Shown here: piece after piece, positions 1-10,787 of the stretch
Layout: every line of letters starts with the position of its first letter
How positions within the stretch are numbered: position 1 is the first letter of the stretch
From: Hyperoplus lanceolatus
Lineage: Eukaryota > Chordata > Actinopteri > Uranoscopiformes > Ammodytidae
Length of the DNA: 64,000 bases
NCBI GenBank assembly: GCA_026929865.2
Contig: CM049402.1
Coordinates: forward strand, 10,939,001-11,003,000
Direction: 5' to 3'
Translations under genes and position numbers: made by a program
The notes under the pieces: generated by a model
Database searches by the model: none
What the model saw: the letters and a program-made list of their open reading frames with translations, nothing else
What the model was told of the DNA's origin: nothing

Positions 1-798
1 TCGCCGCCGGCTATACAACCCTCTAAGATGAAGCAATGTCTTGTTTAGGCCCCTAACTAAATGTTGCAATTATGGATATACCAGAGTGTGTGTTTATCGA
101 CCACTTGGAGTAGGGACATCCGTCAAACCAACAAAACATGACTTTTAAACTGTAGTGCAAATGTGATTCTAACGTATAGGAGTAAAAGCAACCTTGGTTG
201 CAGCCTTGGGATGAACCCATTTCATTATTGAAGTTGGCTTAGTGATTCTGAGACACCATATCAGCTTTTTCACTGTAGGAAACAACACCACTTGTTGAGT
301 GCCACATCAAACCCAGTTCTACCATAGTATTGTAGAGTCATCTTTGTAACTGCAGGGGAAAGCTTTGATGTTGGCTGTGTGTCTCACATTAATTTTTGAA
401 GAGGGCACTGAGTTGGAACAGAAAGGAGGGCAATGAAAAAAAATTTTGTTGATGCGAGGAACACTCCAATAGATAAACATGGGTGCGTAAAGTAAGAGCA
501 GTAACAGACTCCACTTCTGCCACAGGAAGGAATTTAATTGAACGTCGATAATGTTTAGCAGTTGGTATTTTGCTCTTTCTCTACTCCAGACCGTCGAAAT
601 GAGGAGCACTCGATAACAGGAATTGTTATCTGTCTGATCCTAAAGGATTATACCAAACACGCATGCACACTCACACAGACCAGCATGGAACTCCTGGTGT
701 AATGACTTCAGTCAACTCCTCAGCTCCCGTCTGTTACCTGGGGCACCGCCTGTTTTATAGCATCTGCAAAATTGACCCTATCCCCTACCATAACAAAA

Positions 799-800
<2 letters not shown>

Positions 801-867
<67 letters not shown>
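801..867. repeat. (GT)n microsatellite
   Basis: An uninterrupted GT dinucleotide tract of about 66 bp inside the upstream spock1 intron. It creates spurious Val-Cys reading frames. Confidence 0.97.
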
Positions 868-870
<3 letters not shown>

Positions 871-1633
871 GCATGATATCTCTATAAGATTCATTGTATT
901 TCCGTGTGAGTAATAGTGTTTTTTTTCCTCTTTAGAGATTTCTCAAGCCATATTCAAGATGTAAAAAATAATCTCAAGTTATGATCCTTTCTGATTTGTA
1001 TTTAAACACACTCTTTAAACCTTTGCATGCTTTGCAAAGCAAACTGCCTCCATTCTAAAATAAGAGCGCCACAGGAATGTCAACAGCCTCATTTTTCTAC
1101 CTGTCAAAGCTGGAGCGTTTTGATTGGCTCAATCAGTATACGGGTTGGAGAATGCCTCTTGTCCTTCAGGCACATGTGTGAAACTCTTGAAAGAAACAGA
1201 ATGGGGAGAAAAAATATGTCAATCACACGCAGGAGAGGAAGAGAAAAGGAGGCCTGGGATTGACTGACAGACAGGCGGAGGCAGAGGTCCACTTGAGTTG
1301 CAGGCAGACCCTGTCAAATCCCCATGGGGCTGAAGGAACAGGAGATTTGATAGGCAGCATAAGAGGCTGGTTTATACTTCTAGTTAGGGGTTTCATTTAA
1401 TATGTTGTTCAGTGTTGTGCTCTCAGTGGGGAGTATCATCAACATCAGCTCGTCTGACAGTTCTAGGATCAACTTTCCCTTTCAGTTGCACAGATGAGTG
1501 TGACCATGCATAAAAGAACACAAACGTGCACAGATAAATATCAGCCGTGGATGAAATGCAACAAGATGGCAAGACATCGTTTTTTCCCCCTTTGAGGGCA
1601 AGATGACATTAGGGATCAAACGAGACCTTGGTC

Positions 1634-1635
<2 letters not shown>

Positions 1636-1691
<56 letters not shown>
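1636..1691. repeat. (TG)n microsatellite
   Basis: An uninterrupted TG tract of about 56 bp in the upstream spock1 intron. Confidence 0.97.
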
Positions 1692-1692
<1 letters not shown>

Positions 1693-1994
1693 CTTATACA
1701 ACTATCTATATGTGTGAGAACCAATTTGAGTTTGAGTGAGGACATTGTGCTTGTGTGTGTGTGTGCATGTCAGACTGGGTTCCTATGGTAACTGTCAAGG
1801 GATGGCTTCAGTGTGTGTTATCACTCCACTGGGTTTACTTAAGGGGAAGGGTTGGATGAGAAAAAGAAAAGAAGAAAAACAGAGAGGAAAAGTAAACAGC
1901 AGTAATCAAATTAAGTTTTGATAAGGAGAAAAAAAAAACATACTTTTTTTGTTTTTATGACAGTGATAGATTGAAAACTTCCCCTGTTTTCGTG

Positions 1995-1995
<1 letters not shown>

Positions 1996-2058
<63 letters not shown>
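1996..2058 (+). repeat. (TG)n(CG)n tract forming the 3' end of a spock1 intron
   Basis: About 53 bp of TG repeats runs into about five CG units and then directly into the AG acceptor at 2059-2060. It replaces the usual polypyrimidine tract of the following exon. It is an alternating purine-pyrimidine run, the kind of sequence that can adopt Z-DNA, and in RNA it is a UG-repeat of the type bound by TDP-43 and CELF proteins. Confidence 0.95.
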
Positions 2059-2059
<1 letters not shown>

Positions 2060-2060
2060 G

Positions 2061-3613
2061 CCTGCACTGACATGGAGCTCCACAGTCTGGCTTCCCGACT
2101 GAAGGATTGGTTTGGAGTTCTCCACCTTGATGCAAACAGAGACCTCAAATCCTCTGACAGCTTTGACTCCGCCACTGGACGTAAGTAGACATGCGCATGT
2201 GTGTGTGCACGTGCGTGTGAGTGTGTGCATGCGCGTGTGTGTGCTTGTGTAAGTGTGTGTGTGAGTAATCAAAGCCCTTTCCTGTTGAGCAGCCACCCTT
2301 GTCAGTCCTTGTGAGGGCCAGTGACCCTGCTCTGTTCTCTCTAATGACAACATGCCTGAACACATTTCAACTGTTCCACCACTGCACCCACTCACACACA
2401 TTCAGGCATCATTGTGTAATTAAAGAAAATAAGTAAAAAGTTACCCATAGCCTACAAGTTTCAGAAATATTCACTTGTATTATGTCATCTAATTTTGAGC
2501 CTCTGTGTTTATTTTTTCTTCGCTAGACTTTGACACCAGCATCTTGCCTATCTGTAAGGACTCCCTGGGCTGGATGTTCAACAAGCTAGACATGAACTTT
2601 GACCTCCTGCTGGACCAATCAGAGCTGAGTGCCATCTACCTGGACAAATATGAGCTGTGCATGAAGCCCCTCTTCAACTCCTGTGACTCCTTTAAGGACG
2701 GGAAGCTGTCCAACAACGAGTGGTGCTACTGCTTCCAGAAGCCCGACGGTGAGAGGGGAGGGACTGCTGGAAACTGATGTTAACATAAAAAATACTATGT
2801 TCATTTCATTTTTAAACAGAGGCTTTAAACAAAACCATTTTTTTATTAAACATATTCAGAGGGGAAAGAAAGACAACATTAAAAATAGTTTTTTGGTGGA
2901 AATGTGTTTTGCAGATGATTTACTGGCTGAACTATTGTACTGCCTAACACTCAGTTTAACTGTGCAATAAAACATTGTTATAGACTTTTTTAGAGCATTT
3001 ATTCTTGCCTCAGTTGAAAAGTTTTCCCTTTTGGGATCTTGTATAGTGTTTCCCCCACCTATCCCTAGACACTGTATCTATCCATCAATCATCAATCAAT
3101 CAAGCTTTATTTAAAAATGTGTTGTTTTTTTGTCATTAAAAGTATAGCAGCTCCTTTCCTACAACTGAGTGCAATTCAAAACATTCTACAGATGAGCTGT
3201 TAATAAGATAGTTTAATAACAGTTTAAAATGTAGTAACACATCAATTACAACAATAACTATGTTGGTAGAAAGACAAAGTAAGCTAAATTAATTCAACTA
3301 TGTTTTATGCTTTCTGTTTGTAGGACTGCCTTGCCAAACTGAGAAGACCCGGATCCAGAGTCAGAGTCGAAGGAAAACCCTCATAGGTAAGTCTGGATGA
3401 TTGACAGCTTCTAGTCAAAACGAATCACACACATGGGGGCGCCCTTAGCTCAGTTGGTAGGGCATCCCCCCCCCCCCCATGGGCCTCGGCCAGCAGCGGA
3501 CCCGGGTTCGATTCCAGCCCGCGGTCGTTCTCTGCATGTCACTCCCCTCTCTGCCCCATTTCAACTCTGTCTCTACACTATCAATAAAGCATAACAATGC
3601 CCAAAAGAAAAAG

Positions 3614-3647
<34 letters not shown>

Positions 3648-5430
3648 TCACAGACACACAAACACAAGCATGTGTCTCATTCCAGTACACAAACTATAAA
3701 GCACATCCTGATATTGTTGTAATTTCGTCATCTGTCCCCATCGGGCTAGTCTGGCTTGACCACTCCCGCCAGCGTCTATTAAGCGCTGGCGTCGGCAAAC
3801 AACGCTATGCCTCCATTGGCTGCTTCCCGGGGTTAGCCCCGCCGTAGATGATTGTGATTGGTTTAAATAAATAAAAACAGGCCAGCCCAGTTTCCCCCCG
3901 AATAGACGGCTCTAAACGGAGTGCTTCCAGACCATACTACTTGCCGTAGTTTGGTCTGGCTTTGCGAGACTACCATCGGGCAGATGGTTCAGTGTTCCAG
4001 CTCAAAACAAAACAGCATGAAAAATGAGCTTGAATAGGTCAAATGAAGGTGAAAAAAGGAAGCGCGCAAGTGTGTGAGCGTGCGTGTGTGTGTATGTGTG
4101 CAAGCGTCTTTGCAATCCGTGCGTGTTTGAAAGTGATTGCTTCCCACAACCTTCACAGCGGTAATTAATTGTTGATCTCCCTCTGTGAATACACAAGAAC
4201 ATCGGTCACTGCTACAGGAGTCAGGGGCCTCTGCTGATAAGAACTTAGATTCTTACCTCTCCACCCTTTTTCTTTTCTCAGTTGAATGTTTTCAACCCTC
4301 CCCAACCTTTTATAATACCGCTGTTTATTTTATTCTTCTTTTACCTTTTTTTCTCTCGCCCTATTGCTTCCTTTCATCCCTTCTTCCACCCTTCTTTATC
4401 TATAGGCTCCTACATCCCTCGTTGTACTGAGGAGGGCTACTTCAAACCAACCCAGTGTCACGGCAGCACCGGCCAGTGTTGGTGTGTGGACAAATATGGC
4501 AACAAGATCGCTGGCTCCAGAAAACAAGGCAACCCCAATTGCGGTAAAACAACAACGCACATAGAGAGACAGAGAGAGAGAGAGCATAAACCAACACCCA
4601 TATGTTCTACAGCTAAACTATGGCTTCGGTTATGTTATGTTTGCTCTTGTTGGCTCCCATTTGTCCATGTGTCTTTCAGAGTGAGTGTTGTGATCCAGGT
4701 GGACTGTCTGTCTTCTGTCTCTCTTTGCAATCTGGATCTGCTGCAGACCAGACAAAACAACTCTCTTAAAACAAAGCATAGCACTGAAGCAGCAGGGAGA
4801 GCACAGGGGATTCCAACTTTGTTCTCTTTCTTTGCTCAGCATCCGTGTCTGTCTTTATCTCTACACATCAGAGATCATTTAAGAAATGGATAATACTAGG
4901 CATGACCCTCCCTGGAGCCACGAGTCTGACTATCAATCCGATGTCTGATTCTATCTTTCTCTGGTATCCTGCTCCTGTAGCTTTTGATCAAACACCAGCA
5001 TCTTGCAAGTCAAGCGGGAAAATACACCACGCTAGTCAGCAGAGAGCAGTGTAAAGAGAAGTCAGAAACATGAATTTGCAGTGAACTGAGTTGCACGTAT
5101 TGGAAGAGAATAAACATTTGAACTACTGGTAGTGGTTGTCATCCAATAAGATGCATAAAGTCAAATTATATATAATCAAGTGCTTTGTTAGGTCAAAGTC
5201 ATGTGTAGAGATGCAAACGGAATAGACAAAGAGCCGATAAAAGCACTTTGCTACAAATCAATGGCAGAGGAATTTCTCTTTCTGGGGAAAAAAAAGAACA
5301 ATAATTAGCAAGAAAGGATCCTGGCAGGCGGGCTGATTAGTAATCAAACGGCCAACACCAAGTCAAAGATTACGGCTCACTCCAATGTCGAGTCCAATGC
5401 CAGTCATTACAGCTTCCAATATTGATGATG

Positions 5431-5504
<74 letters not shown>

Positions 5505-5522
5505 ATCTCTCTCTCTCTCTCA

Positions 5523-5580
<58 letters not shown>

Positions 5581-8020
5581 ACACTGTCTCCAGGTCTAAC
5601 AAGCTCTTCTAATGCTGAGTGGCCTTACGCTGGAACTGCCTGGAGTTCTCACAGTCGGCCTTAAATAGAACAAACAGGTAGCAACGCGGCACATCTCCGC
5701 TCCATCGCCTTAGCTCAAGGTTTTCAAAAATTCTCAAATCGTTAAAATGCTAGAGACAGCAGCTGAGATAATGACTCCTGTTGGCACTGGAGCTACACTG
5801 ATTCAGCCAGACACCACTGAGGCTGGTTAGCTAAACAAACCCTTAACTCTGCACTGTAGAAAATATATCCTGGTAAGTCTCACAGTTGGCTCACCATACT
5901 CTGACTCAGCACTATATAAGAAGACTAAAAGCAGTGGTGGAATGTAACATTTTCTCATGTACCTAAATACAATACTGTATGGAGTTCTGGTGCTTATTAT
6001 GAGTGTCTCCATTATATACTACTTCTATATTTATTTATTTTATTTATTTAACTTTTATTTATCCTCGAGAGACCAATTGAGGGGTGACCCTCATTTACAA
6101 TGACGTCGAGATCAAACAAATTCAAAGGAAAAACAACAATACATAAACAATATTCAATGCAAATACATCAAATACACAACAACAGGTGAAGAGGAAAAAA
6201 CAATTGAAACATTTACACAGTGGTGAAGAGTAGCAGCAATTAAAATTAAATGGTTGAAAGTACAGCAATTAAAATTAAATGGTTGAAAGTACAATATAGC
6301 CTAATTAAAACAGTTACAGGTAGAGTTTGGCAGATTTAAGATAGTTTGTTTAAATTGGTTAAAGGATATGAAGTTATTTAGTTTAATTTGTTGCTGTAAG
6401 TTATTCCAGGAGTCAGGGGCACTGAAGCTAAAAGCTGTCTTTCCCAGCTCAGACCGGGCTTGTGGGACATAAAGCATAAGCATGTCAGTGGAGCGGGTCT
6501 GATAAAGCCCATCTGAAATTTGCAGCATTTCTGTTAAATAACGAGGAAGCTTCCTGGTCAAGGCTTTGTAAATAAAAATGTGCCAATGTGTGTCACGTCT
6601 CTCTTTAAGGGAGGACCACCCAACCTTTTCATATAAAAGACAATGGTGTGTGTCATAAGCATCTCCTGTGATGAACCTTAAAGCACAGTGAAAAACAGAG
6701 TCCAGGAGTTTAAGACATGAATGTGATGCATGCTGGTAAACCACATCACCGTAATCAAGGACAGACATAAAAACTGCCTCAATAATCCTTTTCCTACTAA
6801 ATAAAGGGAAGGTGGTTTTGTTCCTATAAAAATAGCCAATTTTTGTCGTAGTCGACAAACAAGATTTTTATATGAAAATTAAAAGTGAGTTTATAATCTA
6901 ACCATATGCCGAGATATTTGTGCTCTGTGACTCTTCCAATTAAAAATCCATTCTTTGTAAAAATATTAAAATCATTCAAATGTGTAGTTCTTGCTCTGGA
7001 AAAACACATATATTTGGTTTTGTCTGTATTTTGAACCAGCCTGAGGTCCACTAGACAGTCCTGCAGGGTGTTAAAAGAGCTTTGAAGGTTCTGAATAGAT
7101 TGGTGCACCGAATCGGAAATGCAATACAGTACTGTGTCGTCAGCGTATAGATGGGCATGACAGTTTTTTTAGCGATGAAACAATGTTATTTATATAAATT
7201 GTGAAAAGAACTGGACCTAAAATTAAGCCCTGTGGGACACCATTTGTAACAGTTAAAAACTCAGATTGGTATCTTCTGAGTTTAACCGACTGCTGTCTAT
7301 CAGAGAGATAATCCCTAAACCAGCTACATACAGAATGATCAAAGCCAATGTCATGCAGCCTCTGTAAAAGCAAATGGTGGTCAACAGTATCAAAGGCCTT
7401 TGAAAGATCAATAAAAAGTGCTGCACAGTGCTTTTTCTTGTCTAATGCTCTAACAATGTTGTCTACAACCAAAGTCACAGCAGAGACAGTACTGTGGCCT
7501 GCCCTAAAACCAGATCGGTACGGGCTCAAAATGGAAGCACTAGTTAGAAATGTTTTTAACTGATTATTAATAAGTGACTCTAGAATTTTTGCCTGGCATG
7601 GGAGTTTGGAAATTGGCCTGTAGTTATTAAGATTATTTTTGTCACCACCTTTATGTAAAGGAATTATGTGAGCTTTTTTTCCAAATTTTAGGAACTATTC
7701 CAGAGGAGATGGAAAGATTAAAAATATGGGTTATTTGTTTTGATATTATATGTTTCGAAAGCTTGATTGAAAACGGGTCCAAATTGTCCTCTCCCATGTA
7801 CTTCTTGGGGTTGATGGCGAGGAGCGCATCTACAAGAACACTTGAGGGAAGAAGATCAAGGCTGAAAATAGGAGTTTGAGAGACAGGCGGTACGTTACTA
7901 CTGGAGGTAGAAGGTGAATATCCTCCATTCTGAAAGAGTTGACCAGCAGCTACAAAATGTTTATTAAAAGCTAAGCCAATCTCTTTTTGATCATTGAGAG
8001 TGTGACCATTTAATTTGATC

Positions 8021-8058
<38 letters not shown>

Positions 8059-9042
8059 CTGTACTTCTATGCTAAACATCTACTCCACTTCATTTATTTG
8101 ACATTGGTAACTAAGTAATTTGCAGATTCAGACCGTTAAAACAAACTATGAATCAACTAATACATTATGATTGATTTCTATGGATAACCTTGCAGTAGCT
8201 ATAATTATAACTTTCATGTGACACATTATTGCATCATTAATTATAATTCATTTATATCAAATACATTATTCTGAAATGGTCCACAGCCATGATGATAGCT
8301 CTGTTCAACTTGAACTATTTCACAAATGTTATATTTCACAAATATGTGACAAATTGAACACATTGCATACCTTTAAAATCCCATAACACAAATATAGTAG
8401 CATCTTAATAAGTCACAACTCTAGTCTGTTCACAGTGAAAAACCTTAATATGAATTCACTTAATCTTTGTGGAGTACTTTAAGGGATTGTTGAGTATTTT
8501 TGAAGTGGGGTTGCATGAGGTACTTATGCATAGTGAGTGTACTACCTTATAGAGATGGCCATCAGTGCAGTCATTTTAAGGAGTTTGAGGGAGACGTCGC
8601 AGTAGCAGAAGTCCGCCTTGTACTGTTGCAGAGGAGGCCTGCAGAAAGACTTTTTTTTCACCACATATAGAGGTATAAATGCTTACCTTCAAAAATAAAT
8701 ATCTGTTCATTTGTAGCAGCATTTACCTATGGAGAGAGGTCAATTGTGAAGCACTGAACCGACACAACATGGATCTTTCTGTGCTTCTAACTCAGTCCTT
8801 ATGTCTTTTGTGTCTGTGCATGTCCCCCACACACAGACAAGGACCAGGAGTCATCGAGCGACTTCGGCAGCGGCGGCGGGGATGCTGTCATTCTCCTTGA
8901 TGACCAGGAGGAGGAGGAGCCATCCCATCAGAGTGGGCGGAGCCGGCAGAAAAAGAGGCGGGGCCGGATCCACCCCAGAGTATCCATCCAGGACGACGAG
9001 GAAGACGAGGAGGATGATGAAGGGATGGGATATGTTTGGTAA
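2061..9042 (+). CDS. spock1: Testican-1 (SPOCK1), last five coding exons, partial at 5' end
   Basis: Secreted chondroitin/heparan-sulfate proteoglycan of the SPARC family. Coding exons are 2061-2180, 2527-2748, 3324-3386, 4406-4543 and 8837-9042, all bounded by AG/GT and phase-compatible (248 residues visible). Exons 1-2 encode the SPARC-type extracellular calcium-binding region, with CTDMELHSLASRLKDWFG and a paired EF-hand (DMNFDLLLDQSEL, then DSFKDGKLSNNEWCYCF). Exons 3-4 encode a thyroglobulin type-1 domain with the PC, RC, QC, CWCV and final C cysteines. The last exon holds a Ser-Gly attachment site (DFGSGGG), a basic patch and the acidic tail ending in GYVW, where human testican-1 ends in GYIW. 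The match to SPOCK1 is closer than to SPOCK2 or SPOCK3 as I recall them. The follistatin-like N-terminus is off the left edge. One of the two human Ser-Gly sites is not kept (SSSD in place of TSGD). The first acceptor is built of TG/CG repeats. Confidence 0.95.
3438..3610 (+). mobile_element. tRNA-derived SINE, copy 1
   Basis: The head looks like a tRNA gene, with an A box (TAGCTCAGTTGG) and a B box (GGTTCGATTCC) about 60 bp apart. It is followed by a non-tRNA body and a tail CTATCAATAAAGCATAA, then A-rich sequence. A second copy of the same family lies at 31931-32095. The insertion sits in a spock1 intron just downstream of the 3324-3386 exon and runs into a (CA)n tract at about 3617-3645. 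Confidence 0.85.
3747..3972. mobile_element. Small non-autonomous DNA transposon with 9-bp target duplication
   Basis: A 226-bp unit begins TAGTCTGGC and ends with the complement of TAGTCTCGC, giving short imperfect terminal inverted repeats. It is flanked on both sides by the same nine bases, CCATCGGGC (3738-3746 and 3973-3981). An internal hairpin (GCCAGCG...CGCTGGC) lies near 3767-3790. It has no coding capacity. An 8-9 bp duplication fits hAT or Mutator-like enzymes; the family is not settled. Confidence 0.75.
5431..5575. repeat. Compound microsatellite (TC)n(TGTC)n(TC)n(AC)n
   Basis: Four adjoining simple-repeat blocks: TC at about 5431-5457, the TGTC tetranucleotide at about 5458-5504, TC again to about 5521, then AC from about 5524 to 5575. 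It generates several overlapping repeat-only reading frames on both strands. Confidence 0.97.
6030..8010 (-). mobile_element. Antisense LINE (CR1/jockey-like) remnant with reverse transcriptase pieces
   Basis: Minus-strand reading frames encode a non-LTR reverse transcriptase. They include SGFRAGHSTVSAVT, then ALFIDLSKAFDTVDH, then NGVPQGLILGPVLFTIY, and the catalytic ADD within ADDTVLY near 7130-7145. Downstream thumb and C-terminal pieces run to about 6304, and pre-RT sequence reaches about 8010. Frames change near 7160 (after a poly-T run) and near 6850, so the copy is dead. The 3' tail near 6030-6080 (GAGGATAAATAAAAG on the minus strand) is AT-rich and repetitive, as expected of a LINE end. 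The endonuclease domain is missing. The clade is assigned by general resemblance only. Confidence 0.85.
8022..8058. repeat. (TA)n microsatellite
   Basis: A short TA tract adjoining the 5'-truncated side of the antisense LINE. Confidence 0.9.
8477..8600. mobile_element. Fragment of a dispersed teleost MITE
   Basis: It starts AAGGGATTGTTGAG and continues with a segment containing ATGAGGTACTTATGCATAG. It matches the element at 48733-48860 in the same order. The opposite terminal repeat was not found here, so this is probably truncated. Confidence 0.55.
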
Positions 9043-9194
9043 CTTTCTCGCTCTCACACATTTTATTTGCGCCATCTTGCCGGCTTTGAGAAAACTGGTC
9101 CGGACTCATATAATTTCGAACCTACCCAACCATGTTTGAAACACACACCAGTTTGCTTACAGAGCCAACCGGCCCACAGTAGACGCCATGGCTA

Positions 9195-9945
9195 CAACTA
9201 TTCATACTGCACCTGGAGCAGCGGGGGGATTTACACTAGACTACTCCTTATGGATTTCAGCTCAGCATTCCACTATCCTCCCTTAACATACTGGTAAATA
9301 AACTTGAGAATGCCAACACCACAGCACTGGTAAAGAAAGCACAGCAGAGACTGTACTTCCTGAGGATTCTAATGGTAAAGAACACCTCACAAAGAGACTG
9401 CTTGTGTCCTTCTACCGCTGCTCCATAGAGAGCACACTGTCCTACTGCATCTGTGTGTGGTTACTGGTTTACCAGCTGCACAGTAGCAGATAGGAAAGCG
9501 CTCCAGAGGGTCATCACAAATGTCCCAGAAGATCATTGGCTGCCCTCTCCAGGAAGATCTTCCCAGTTCCCCGTTGCCTCAAAAAAAGCCAAAAGCATAT
9601 AAAACAATCCATCTCACGCACGGACACACTCCGTTTGAACTGCTGACGTTACAGGACAATTAAAACACGGACCAACAGATTAAAAAACTGTTTATTTCCA
9701 AGAGCTGTGATTGCCCTGATCGCTATCTGAATCGTGCAGTACAATGTCTTGTCTGTGTTGTGATTTCTTTAAGATATTCTGTCTCTACAGAATATTTGTT
9801 TTTACAGTGTTTGATAGTCTATTTATATGCACATGTGTTACCTGTTATGCACTTTTATTATGTGTGCACTGATAGGATTGCATCCAATTCCGCTGTGCAT
9901 GTACAATGACAAATAAAGACTATTCAATATCAAATTATTTAATTT
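9195..9945 (+). mobile_element. L2/CR1-like LINE 3' remnant with internal deletion
   Basis: Plus-strand fragments read as non-LTR reverse transcriptase (LLLMDFSSAFHYPPL), then the C-terminal region (ALVKKAQQRLYFLR; later RTNRLKNCLFPRAVIAL). They are followed by a 3'UTR-like end with CTGTGCATGTACAATGACAA and a simple AT tail near 9905-9940. The parts are closer together than in a full element, so it is internally deleted and broken. It starts about 150 bp after the spock1 stop and probably lies within or just past the spock1 3'UTR. Confidence 0.75.
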
Positions 9946-9968
9946 AGAGACCAGGACAGACAGTCAAT
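9941..9968 (+). repeat. 28-bp direct repeat, left copy
   Basis: AATTTAGAGACCAGGACAGA followed by CAGTCAAT. It recurs with one mismatch at 10760-10787. The two copies bracket the left arm of the large inverted duplication. Confidence 0.85.
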
Positions 9969-9984
9969 AGTCCTGAAAGTACTC

Positions 9985-10386
9985 GCCTGCATATCAGGGA
10001 GGATCAGCTTTCCAGACATGTAAAAGTTAGTCAGAAAAGAAAAATATTTAAACATTCAACAAATTCCCACTCTGCGATACCTGTTTTCCTGTCTCCCTTG
10101 TAAACGTTGCTGTCACCCAAATGCTAAAGCTTTGATGCTTCCCCCTCCCATGGAAACTTAATTTGCTCCTTAGCACTCGGCACAGATGAAGGAACCTTTG
10201 AACTCCTCAGAATTAAGCAGCCTGTATTCTCTGCTGACTAGCGAAGCTGTGACTCTGTGTGTGACTCAATGTGAGTGTGTCACTCAGGCTCTTTTTTTTG
10301 TGCCCGCCCCAGTGAAAGAGGACCATAATCTTCAGCACTTCAATAGTTTTCTGGTGAGCTAAACCCATCCTCTTATGAAATGCTGT
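9985..10386 (+). repeat. Left arm of a ~400-bp inverted duplication
   Basis: The reverse complement of this segment matches 19390-19815 over nearly its whole length with a few small indels. Shared exact runs include one of about 40 bp around 10109-10150, containing TGTCACCCAAATGCTAAAGC. No reading frame or clear terminal inverted repeat was seen. It could be an unnamed dispersed repeat or a duplicated non-coding element. Confidence 0.85.
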
Positions 10387-10759
10387 ATAGAGCTATGAGA
10401 ATGTACAACTGTTGGGCTCTGCTAACCATCTGCTGCACCACTGGGAGATGTTTGGTTCTGGGACAAGCGCATAGAATTTGGGATTGCTGAAGCAGGGGTG
10501 TTTGGGTAAAAGACTCAAATCTCTGAGTTGACATTCTTTTCACACCCCCGGGTCTTTTTATTCTCTCCACAGAGGCCGAGGGAGATTTACAGTTCTGTGT
10601 CCAGATATTAAGTGGATTAATCAGGAATGGAGAGTCAGGGTTGGGGTTGTCATAAATATAAATGAGGTCTTTTGAGGCATAGAGCGAGACATGCTGCATG
10701 TCCACACAGCATAGGCTATTAGGAGTTTATCAGTGCAGTGGATTAAGACCAATAACCTC

Positions 10760-10787
10760 AATTTAGAGGCCAGGACAGACAGTCAAT
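10760..10787 (+). repeat. 28-bp direct repeat, right copy
   Basis: It matches 9941-9968 with a single A/G difference, about 820 bp apart. Confidence 0.85.

Larger units (their letters stand above)
1..2060 (+). other. spock1: Intron of spock1 upstream of the first visible exon
   Basis: No coding exon is supported here. The stretch lies upstream of the first recognisable spock1 exon and should be intron, because the testican N-terminus (signal peptide and follistatin-like part) is absent from the window. It holds three long TG/CA microsatellites, listed separately. The short reading frames here are mostly products of those repeats. Confidence 0.7.
4544..8836 (+). other. spock1: Last spock1 intron
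   Basis: Apart from the compound microsatellite at 5431-5575, the antisense LINE at 6030-8010, the AT tract at 8022-8058 and a MITE fragment near 8477, nothing gene-like is seen in this intron. Confidence 0.8.

Noticed and set aside
3438-3512. Possible tRNA gene with A and B boxes
   Set aside because: The B box is followed by a shared SINE body and AATAAA tail, the C run breaks the D-loop/anticodon region, and a second copy with the same body exists at 31931, so these are SINE heads.
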